This document shows positions 1-4,874 of a DNA stretch of 5,415 nt, piece by piece. The stretch covers positions 1-5,415 of the forward strand of contig CAZGQD010000052.1 in NCBI GenBank assembly GCA_964527395.1, given 5' to 3'. The DNA is from GCA-2688265 sp964527395. GTDB taxonomy: Archaea; Nanobdellota; Nanobdellia; Woesearchaeales; GW2011-AR9. The notes beneath the pieces were generated by a model that had not been told where the DNA came from, did no database searches, and saw nothing but the letters and a program-made list of their open reading frames with translations. Within the stretch, counting starts at the first letter, position 1; every line of letters starts with the position of its first letter. A program made the translations under genes and the position numbers.

Positions 1-14
1 AAAATAGGGAAATG

Positions 15-52
15 TATAAATACTAGTTTCACTTCTAAATCGACTATAAAAG
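15..52 (+). promoter_or_regulatory. Candidate tandem TATA boxes for the zinc-ribbon microprotein
   Basis: Two TATA-like elements are visible: TATAAATA at 15-22 and TATAAAAG at 45-52. By the usual archaeal spacing of about 25 bases they would start transcripts near 41-47 and 70-77. Both lie upstream of a good ribosome binding site at 117-123, so either could drive the small gene at 129. In AT-rich DNA such boxes also arise by chance, and no start site can be proven from sequence. Confidence 0.35.
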
Positions 53-60
53 CTATCTAG

Positions 61-123
61 GGTGACCGCTCTGCAATTTAGAGGTTTGCAAAGTAAACAT
101 CACCAAAGCTTTTTATGAGGTGG
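61..123 (+). promoter_or_regulatory. Leader with alternative hairpins around the ribosome binding site
   Basis: TCACC at 100-104 can pair with GGTGA at 61-65 (five Watson-Crick pairs, enclosing a small CTCT/AGAG hairpin at 69-72 and 80-83). Alternatively it can pair with GGTGG at 119-123, which is the core of the ribosome binding site (four Watson-Crick pairs plus one G-U). The two pairings exclude each other, so the leader could expose or mask the ribosome binding site. The stems are short and this is an inference from complementarity only. Confidence 0.25.
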
Positions 124-128
124 ATCGG

Positions 129-257
129 ATGGGAAAACAACATGTTTTTCAAGAGGTAAAGAAGTTTAAGATACAGCGATGCTGTAAATCTTGCAACCAA
201 CGAATGATAGTGGAGAACGCTAATCGTTATTATTGCAAGTCTTGTAGAGGTTATTAA
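129..257 (+). CDS. 42-residue zinc-ribbon microprotein
   Basis: This short open frame has a strong archaeal-type ribosome binding site (GAGGTGG at 117-123, five bases before the ATG), which fixes the start. The product is basic and contains two CxxC knuckles, Cys19-Lys-Ser-Cys22 and Cys36-Lys-Ser-Cys39, separated by 13 residues. That is the arrangement of a minimal zinc ribbon, and an extra Cys18 precedes the first knuckle. A Lys/Arg-rich segment (residues 11-17) lies just before the ribbon, so binding to RNA, DNA or the ribosome is plausible, but the partner is unknown. There is no signal peptide or membrane segment. The gene is followed immediately by a hairpin and T-tract terminator, and the terminator stem begins inside its last codons, so it looks monocistronic. 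I cannot assign it to a named family. The knuckles, ribosome binding site and terminator together make a real gene likely. Confidence 0.72.
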   Translation: MGKQHVFQEVKKFKIQRCCKSCNQRMIVENANRYYCKSCRGY

Positions 258-282
258 TTATTAACCTCTTTTTTTTCTTTTT
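246..282 (+). terminator. Hairpin plus T-tract terminator
   Basis: An 8-bp perfect stem (AGAGGTTA at 246-253 and TAACCTCT at 262-269) with an 8-base loop is followed by an interrupted T tract to 282. The 5' arm includes the last codons and the loop includes the stop codon of the zinc-ribbon gene, so it should end that transcript. A T tract alone can terminate transcription in archaea. Confidence 0.6.
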
Positions 283-336
283 CACCTAGCCAAATACAAT
301 ATAACTCAATTATATAGCGTTTCTAACTACATTTAA

Positions 337-369
337 GTTTACATACACGTAAACATTATTTCTTTTTTT
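337..369 (+). terminator. Possible hairpin and T-tract terminator
   Basis: GTTTAC at 337-342 and GTAAAC at 349-354 form a perfect 6-bp stem with a 6-base loop. It is followed by a T-rich run ending in seven Ts (363-369). It resembles a terminator, but no gene is seen directly upstream. It could back up the terminator at 246-282, or the T run may instead be part of a promoter for the structured element that begins at 376. Confidence 0.25.
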
Positions 370-375
370 ATACCC

Positions 376-504
376 GATTAGCGCTGTCAGACCTAGTGCA
401 GGCGTGACCACTTCGCTTTCTATTTTGCTCCTTACAGTCACAAAATGCTCGTTGTTAGTTTAAATTCGTTGAGTGGGATTGCCAGTGAGGAGACGGCGCT
501 AATC
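376..504. ncRNA. Candidate structured RNA closed by a 13-bp helix
   Basis: The two ends pair over 13 bp (376-388 with 492-504; twelve Watson-Crick pairs and one G-U). Inside, 401-412 and 472-483 form a symmetric 12-by-12 helix: GGC/GCC, a G-U, a U-U, tandem G-A pairs (406-407 against 477-478) and CCACU/AGUGG. A third hairpin pairs 421-427 with 441-447 (ATTTTG/CAAAAT plus a U-G). The element is about 47% G+C by hand count, above the surrounding intergenic DNA. The tandem G-A pairs exist only if the plus strand is the RNA, which slightly favours that strand, but no clear promoter settles it. I do not recognise 5S rRNA, RNase P, SRP, a tRNA or a cobalamin riboswitch. A transposon-like inverted-repeat element is the main alternative. 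A weak 29-codon frame (ATG 445 to TAG 532-534) lies within and beyond it and has no ribosome binding site. Confidence 0.35.
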
Positions 505-553
505 TTTGTGAGGCATTTTATTGAAGATGATTAGTTATTTTATTAGGTGGAGC

Positions 554-731
554 ATGTTTTTAAGTAGATTTGGTTTGAGTAGCATGTTCTTAACTTGCTT
601 TTGTTGTTCAAGTAGCAATTGGTTTTGGTGTAGCAGTCGAATCTGCTGTTTCTTTTGCTTCTTGGGTTCTTTGTGCACTAGTTTCTAATGCAACTGTAAC
701 ATCTGCGCTTAAAAATAATAATCATCGCTAA
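554..731 (+). pseudogene. Possible membrane microprotein broken by a +1 frameshift
   Basis: An ATG at 554 follows AGGTGG (545-550), the same kind of ribosome binding site used by the zinc-ribbon and reductase genes. Its own frame runs 44 codons to TAA at 686-688 and becomes implausibly rich in Cys, Phe and Ser. The next frame (+1) is open from 594 to the TAA at 729-731. It reads like a real protein: nearly half of its codons begin with G, and it encodes a hydrophobic Val/Ala/Gly-rich stretch suited to one membrane helix, followed by a polar tail. Joining the two frames anywhere in 594-685 gives a protein of about 58 residues. A T run at 738-744 follows the stop. Alternatives are a decayed gene, a sequencing error, a true frameshift, or simple chance in non-coding DNA. 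Confidence 0.22.
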
Positions 732-737
732 TTTAAC

Positions 738-744
738 TTTTTTT
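738..744 (+). terminator. T-run, possible archaeal terminator
   Basis: Seven consecutive Ts lie seven bases after the stop codon of the possible microprotein frame ending at 731. There is no hairpin. T runs of this length can stop archaeal RNA polymerase. It would separate anything transcribed from the intergenic region from the reductase gene. Confidence 0.3.
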
Positions 745-768
745 CATCGTGGAGTGTTCACGTAAATG

Positions 769-883
769 TTATATACTAAAACTCACAAGAAAAAGATTCT
801 GGCAAAGGCTTGGCTTGGGGGAGTCAATTTTGTCAGGGTAATTTGAGTAAAAGAGTACGTATTTTTCTCTATAACAAATAGAG
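769..883 (+). promoter_or_regulatory. TATA-like box and two hairpins upstream of the reductase
   Basis: TTATATA at 769-775 would place a transcript start near 795-800. Exactly there begins an 11-bp stem, 796-806 with 829-839 (eight Watson-Crick pairs and three G-U), whose loop can form a further 5-bp helix (807-811 with 821-825, two G-U). A second hairpin, CTCTAT (867-872) with ATAGAG (878-883), follows a five-T run. This may be a long structured 5' leader for the reductase or a separate small RNA. It lacks the conserved cobalamin riboswitch box as far as I can see. Confidence 0.27.
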
Positions 884-939
884 TATATACATTGGAATAC
901 ATGAATCTATTTAAAGCGTTTTTAGCAATAAATAGATTC
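884..939 (+). promoter_or_regulatory. Reductase promoter region with 11-bp inverted repeat
   Basis: TATATA (884-889) and TTTAAA (910-915) are candidate TATA boxes, predicting starts near 911 and 937. The second overlaps an 11-bp perfect inverted repeat: GAATCTATTTA at 903-913 and TAAATAGATTC at 929-939, with a 15-base spacer. As DNA it could be an operator placed so that a bound repressor covers the TATA box. As RNA, from an upstream start, it would be a hairpin ending 17 bases before the ribosome binding site. It does not look like the bacterial NrdR box. Confidence 0.4.
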
Positions 940-956
940 TAAACAAACTAAAAAAA

Positions 957-962
957 GGGTGG
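957..962 (+). promoter_or_regulatory. Ribosome binding site of the reductase gene
   Basis: GGGTGG lies four bases before the ATG at 967, contains the archaeal GGTG core and supports this start codon. The same core precedes the genes or frames starting at 129 and 554. Confidence 0.65.
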
Positions 963-966
963 TAAT

Positions 967-3900
967 ATGATAACACATGTAAGAAAAATTGATGGAACAA
1001 CTATTGAATTTGATAAGGATTATACACTAGAGTCAATCTCAAACCTTCTAATGCAAAAAACAGGCATGGTGCAGTCTCAAACAAAAGAGGTTGCAACTAA
1101 CATAATTGATGTAATTTCAGCAAGAGATGGCATCCCTTCTACAAAAGATTTCGAGAGTATGGTGAATTTGGTATTAAAAAGTGTAGAGAACGCACCAAAG
1201 CTCGGTGAAACTGAGTCCCAAGGGCAAAGTCCGCAGACACAAGAACCTGTAGCACAAGAGCCACAACAAACTCAATCAGCAGTTCATCAAGAACCACAAG
1301 CAGCAGAACAAATTCAAGCAGCAGAACAAACAACAGAGCAAGTACAAGAACAGCAACCATTACAATCTACAGAACCAGTAGTTACAGAGGCTCAACCTGT
1401 TCAAGCAGCACAAGTACAACAAACAGAAGCACAACTACAAAACACAATTGCAGCACCTGAAACTTCACCTATTCAAGCAGCTCAAAGTTCTCAAGCACCA
1501 GAAATTCAAGCAGCTCAAGCTACAGTTGAAACAGTAGGTCCAACAACTCATTCACCAGAGAACCAAATTGCAAATCAGACAACTGAGCAACTGCCTCAAC
1601 AACAAACAGCTGTAACTCAAGCAGAACCAGTTCAAGCACAAAGCCAAGTCATACAACCAGCAAGTTTCCAAGAAGCAACTGTTCCTTTGCCACCTATGCA
1701 AAACGAGCAAACTCAACAACCAGCAGCACAGGCAACACAGATGCAAACTAGCCAAGTCCAACAGACTCAAGCACCAATGGCTCAAGAAGTAGCAACTCAA
1801 GCAGCAATACCTGTAACTCCAACACTCGAACCAGAACCAGTAAAAGAACCACAAATTGACATCAAACACTTAAACGAACACAATGTTCAAATAAGTGAAC
1901 AAGCAACAAGGATTTTAGAAGGTTCAGACAACTTTGATGAACTTGGAAGAAGCATTTTTCTAGACAGGTATGCTTTAAAAACCAAAAGAGAAGACATCCA
2001 AAAAGGAGATCTTTTAGTTACAATTAGTAAAGAAGACCCAAAATATCCTAAAAAAGATTTAGGTATTGTAAAAGAAATCGAAGGCCAAAACATAACGCTA
2101 CATATGATTACTGGAGTTCTAGCAGAGAAAACAAACAACTACGAATTCAAAACCACTGTTTGGAAATGCGACAAACCTATTGAGTCAATCAATGATGCAC
2201 ATAGAAGAATCGCAAAAGCAGCTGCTAGTGTAGAAACAAGCCCAGAGCTTCAACAACAATGGGAAAAAGCCTTCTACCAGGAACTTAACAAAAAACACAT
2301 TCAACCTGCAGGAAGAATCATGACTGCTGCAAATACAGGCGAAGGTTACACTAAAAACCTAACTTTATACAACTGTTATGTAATCCCATCTCCAAAAGAC
2401 AGTAGGGAAGGTATTATTAGAGAAACTCTTCACCAAATGACTGAGATCTTCAGTAGGGGTGGCGGTGTAGGTATCAACCTAAGTACCCTAAGACCAAGAT
2501 ATGCTTACGTTAGAGGTGTACATGGTAAAAGTAGTGGTGCAGTTTCCTGGGGAGGAATTTTCTCATACGGAACAGGTTTGATTGAACAAGGTGGTTCAAG
2601 AAGAGGAGCTTTAATGCTAATGCTTCACGATTGGCACCCAGACATTATCGAATTCATTACAGCAAAAAGAAAGAAAGGTGTTCTAGAAAACGCTAACATT
2701 TCAGTTTTAATCTCTGACAGATTCATGGAAGCACTAGCAAAAGGCGAAGATTGGCCATTAGAGTTCCCTGACTATGAAGCAGATGGCATGAAAGAAGCTT
2801 ACAAAACTGAGTGGGACGGCGACATTCAAAAATGGAAAAGTAAAGGATATCCAACCAGAGTCTACAAAACCATCAAAACCGCAGAACTTTGGAACGAATT
2901 AATTAATTCTGCTTATGCTAGTGCTGAACCAGGCGTAGTTTTCATGGAAAGATACAATAAAATGAGTAATTCAAACTATTTTAACCCAATTATTTGTACA
3001 AACCCATGCGGCGAGCAAGGTCTTCCAGCTTGGGGTGTGTGTAACTTAGGTCATTTGTATCTGGCATCTTTTTGCATCGAAACAGGCAGCGACCATATTG
3101 GAAAAACCTATGAAATAAACTGGGAAGCCCTTAAACAAGCTACAAGAAACCTGCAAAGGTTCCTTGACAACGTGATTGATTTAACTCCTTACCACTTCGA
3201 AGCAAACGAGAAGAACCAAAAAGGCGAAAGACGTGTAGGTTTAGGAACTTTAGGTTTAGGAGAAATGTTAATCAAACTAAGAGTAAGGTACGGTAGCCCA
3301 GAATCTTTAGAAGTAATTGACAAAGTCTACGAAACAATTGCAAACGAAACATATCTTGGTTCAGTTGAAGTAGCTAAAGAAAAGGGTATGTATCCATTCT
3401 GTGATCCAGCTAAACACGCAGAAAGTGGTTATATGAAAACCATGTCAGAGCACGTACAAAATCAAGTTAGACAACACGGTATTAGAAATGTAACTTTAAC
3501 TACTCAGGCTCCAACTGGAACTGTGGGAACTATGCTTGGAACTTCAACAGGAATTGAACCATACTATGCTTTCGAATTCTTTAGACAATCAAGACTAGGT
3601 TTTCATAAAGTGAAAATCCCACTAGCTGAAGAATACATGGACGAGAACGGAAAATTACCAGATTGGTTTGTAACTGCTATGCAAATGTCCCCACTTGACC
3701 ATATTAGAGTTCAAGCAGCTGTACAAAGATGGACAGACTCTTCAATAAGTAAAACTGCAAACGCTCCAGAGAACTTCAGTCTAGAGCAAACAAAACAGCT
3801 TTATGAGGAAGCTTACAGGTTAGGTTGTAAGGGTGTTACTATCTATAGAGACAACTGCAGATATGAGCAAGTTCTAACTACTGACGAAAAGAAAGAAGAG

Positions 3901-4233
3901 CAGAACACTAATAGTGGAGATTGGGAAGCTACAAATGCTACAAACAGTGAAACTCAAAACACTGAGCAAACACAAGCAAATGTGGTAACAAACATCCCAG
4001 CAGCAGCTCAAGCTACAACTCAAACACAAGAATCACAAGCAACAAATGTCAAGAGCAGTCAGATTCATATGACAACTCAGACCATGCAAGCTCAAAACAC
4101 CCAGAGCACACAAGGCATGCCACAAATGCAATCAAGTACAATTGGATCAGCTCCAAATGCAGCAGAAGAAGGCAGCAAATGTGAGATGCGCTTTGATGAG
4201 AATGGACAAATGTTCAAGAGTTGTAGTGATTAA
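967..4233 (+). CDS. nrdJ: Class II (adenosylcobalamin-dependent) ribonucleoside reductase with low-complexity linkers
   Basis: The enzyme reduces ribonucleotides to deoxyribonucleotides in the cytoplasm, using a thiyl radical generated from adenosylcobalamin; it needs no separate radical subunit. Residues 1-76 resemble an ATP-cone regulatory domain. Residues 81-296 are a Gln/Ala/Thr/Pro/Glu-rich linker with four [IV]QAA[QE] motifs (116, 145, 169, 180). The core starts near 300. Residues 339-406 are an extra, probably beta-rich segment before the usual helix (410-423). Catalytic features are intact: Cys470 (NCYVIPSPKDS) and Cys692 (CNLG) as the active-site disulfide pair, Asn679/Cys681/Glu683 in NPCGEQ as the radical site, RGGGVG at 497-502, and QAPTGTVGT with LGTSTGIEP at 847-865. 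After the core (end near 972) comes a Gln/Thr/Asn-rich tail, then Cys1072 and Cys1086. At 1088 residues it is longer than usual. Family assignment is secure; the roles of the extra segments are inferred. Confidence 0.96.
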   Translation: MITHVRKIDGTTIEFDKDYTLESISNLLMQKTGMVQSQTKEVATNIIDVISARDGIPSTKDFESMVNLVLKSVENAPKLGETESQGQSPQTQEPVAQEPQQTQSAVHQEPQAAEQIQAAEQTTEQVQEQQPLQSTEPVVTEAQPVQAAQVQQTEAQLQNTIAAPETSPIQAAQSSQAPEIQAAQATVETVGPTTHSPENQIANQTTEQLPQQQTAVTQAEPVQAQSQVIQPASFQEATVPLPPMQNEQTQQPAAQATQMQTSQVQQTQAPMAQEVATQAAIPVTPTLEPEPVKEPQIDIKHLNEHNVQISEQATRILEGSDNFDELGRSIFLDRYALKTKREDIQKGDLLVTISKEDPKYPKKDLGIVKEIEGQNITLHMITGVLAEKTNNYEFKTTVWKCDKPIESINDAHRRIAKAAASVETSPELQQQWEKAFYQELNKKHIQPAGRIMTAANTGEGYTKNLTLYNCYVIPSPKDSREGIIRETLHQMTEIFSRGGGVGINLSTLRPRYAYVRGVHGKSSGAVSWGGIFSYGTGLIEQGGSRRGALMLMLHDWHPDIIEFITAKRKKGVLENANISVLISDRFMEALAKGEDWPLEFPDYEADGMKEAYKTEWDGDIQKWKSKGYPTRVYKTIKTAELWNELINSAYASAEPGVVFMERYNKMSNSNYFNPIICTNPCGEQGLPAWGVCNLGHLYLASFCIETGSDHIGKTYEINWEALKQATRNLQRFLDNVIDLTPYHFEANEKNQKGERRVGLGTLGLGEMLIKLRVRYGSPESLEVIDKVYETIANETYLGSVEVAKEKGMYPFCDPAKHAESGYMKTMSEHVQNQVRQHGIRNVTLTTQAPTGTVGTMLGTSTGIEPYYAFEFFRQSRLGFHKVKIPLAEEYMDENGKLPDWFVTAMQMSPLDHIRVQAAVQRWTDSSISKTANAPENFSLEQTKQLYEEAYRLGCKGVTIYRDNCRYEQVLTTDEKKEEQNTNSGDWEATNATNSETQNTEQTQANVVTNIPAAAQATTQTQESQATNVKSSQIHMTTQTMQAQNTQSTQGMPQMQSSTIGSAPNAAEEGSKCEMRFDENGQMFKSCSD

Positions 4234-4239
4234 ACAATA

Positions 4240-4265
4240 TTTTCTTTTTTTCTTTGACTTTTTTC
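4240..4265 (+). terminator. T-rich terminator of the reductase gene
   Basis: Beginning seven bases after the TAA, the plus strand holds three T runs of three to seven bases broken by single C or GAC. This suits archaeal T-tract termination. It fills most of the 38-base gap between the two convergent genes. No comparable T run serves the opposite gene here, so that transcript may extend into the reductase 3' end. Confidence 0.5.
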
Positions 4266-4271
4266 AAGCTT

Positions 4272-4736
4272 CTACTTCCGAACTCTCACAACTTTCCCTT
4301 TAGTAACGGCCAACAATTCTTTTGTACTTATTTTAACCAATGCTTGTGGAGAACCTCCCCCAATATACACATATTCCTTTTCAATAACTAAAGGGTCAAT
4401 CAATATTACAGCTTCATATCCAAAAGGTGGTGTTCCTCCAACTAAAAACCCAGTTCGCTCCAAAACTTCTTCAGGTGATGCAACATTTGGCTTTTCACTT
4501 TCCAATGCTTTAGCAACACGTTTGGTACTAGCTCTATTTGAACCAAGAACCAATGCACCTATTGTCTCACCACTGCTACCAACCATACAAATAGTCTTCA
4601 CAAAATCATCTGGACTAGCTTTAGCTTCAGCACATGCTTCTTCGACTGTGTGCACAGACTTATCAAAAGTGATATGTTCAGCAGACATAGAATTGTCACA
4701 TAGAAATTTCTTCATTTTCTCTTCATATTCTTTCAT
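4272..4736 (-). CDS. YbaK/EbsC-family aminoacyl-tRNA deacylase
   Basis: This 154-residue protein matches the YbaK/ProX/EbsC editing fold over its full length, and family members are usually about 150-180 residues. Visible signatures are an early SVHTVEEA segment (27-34), the conserved catalytic-pocket lysine Lys47 in DDFVKT, GSNRAS with Lys72-Arg73, the Gly-rich GGTPPFGY loop (100-107), and GGGSPQALVKIS (126-137). Known members hydrolyse mischarged tRNAs, such as Cys-tRNAPro or Ala-tRNAPro, acting in trans as free-standing proofreading enzymes. The exact substrate cannot be read from sequence. The ATG at 4736 is chosen because the first helix begins there and a TATA-like box is centred about 26 bases upstream with no ribosome binding site, suggesting a leaderless mRNA. 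It converges on the reductase gene across 38 bases and is divergent from the ORF6N gene. Confidence 0.92.
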   Translation of the reverse strand: MKEYEEKMKKFLCDNSMSAEHITFDKSVHTVEEACAEAKASPDDFVKTICMVGSSGETIGALVLGSNRASTKRVAKALESEKPNVASPEEVLERTGFLVGGTPPFGYEAVILIDPLVIEKEYVYIGGGSPQALVKISTKELLAVTKGKVVRVRK

Positions 4737-4758
4737 TTAAAAACAAACAAAGCAATTC

Positions 4759-4766
4759 AATATAAA
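4759..4766 (-). promoter_or_regulatory. TATA box of the deacylase gene (leaderless)
   Basis: On the minus strand this reads TTTATATT, close to the archaeal TATA consensus. Its centre is about 26 bases before the first base of the ATG at 4736, so transcription should begin at or within a few bases of the start codon. No ribosome binding site is present in between, in line with leaderless translation. Confidence 0.5.
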
Positions 4767-4846
4767 TATTTTGACAGAATAACTCTCAATTTTACGAAAA
4801 AACTATGAATATTCCGCAAAAACCACGGAAATTTAGACATAACACA

Positions 4847-4854
4847 TATTAAAA
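4847..4854 (+). promoter_or_regulatory. TATA box of the ORF6N gene (leaderless)
   Basis: TATTAAAA is centred about 25 bases before the ATG at 4875, and no GGTG or GGAG motif precedes that ATG. The gene is therefore likely transcribed from the start codon itself. A short inverted repeat (TTCCG at 4812-4816 and CGGAA at 4826-4830) sits just upstream and might be an operator, but its arms are only five bases. Confidence 0.45.
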
Positions 4855-4874
4855 CAAAAATCAATAGAAAAATC

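Noticed and set aside
471..504. GGAGAC-containing segment considered as part of a cobalamin riboswitch
   Set aside because: A B12-dependent reductase makes this attractive, but the conserved B12 box and flanking GCCACTG-type elements are not present in the right order, and the reductase start is over 450 bases away.
376..504. Integron attC site
   Set aside because: The length and imperfect inverted repeat fit, but the ends are GATTAGC/GCTAATC rather than the required RYYYAAC/GTTRRRY core sites.
445..534. 29-codon plus-strand frame overlapping the structured element
   Set aside because: No ribosome binding site precedes it, and the base-pairing signal explains the region better.
766..846. 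26-codon plus-strand frame upstream of the reductase, a possible upstream ORF
   Set aside because: The basic peptide reads plausibly, but there is no ribosome binding site and it overlaps the predicted TATA box and hairpin, so it cannot be supported.
783..902. 39-codon minus-strand frame between the T run and the reductase promoter
   Set aside because: It has no ribosome binding site, no recognisable motif and runs through the hairpin region; chance is enough to explain it.
1552..1869. 105-codon open frame on the minus strand inside the reductase linker
   Set aside because: Its Leu/Cys/Ser/Trp-rich product is the antisense of Gln/Ala/Thr codons in the low-complexity linker; it is long only because that DNA is poor in stop codons on the opposite strand. 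The same applies to 1139-1360 and to 1887-2138.
4522..4740. 72-codon plus-strand frame opposite the deacylase gene
   Set aside because: The minus-strand frame has clear family motifs across its full length; this one has no motifs or ribosome binding site.
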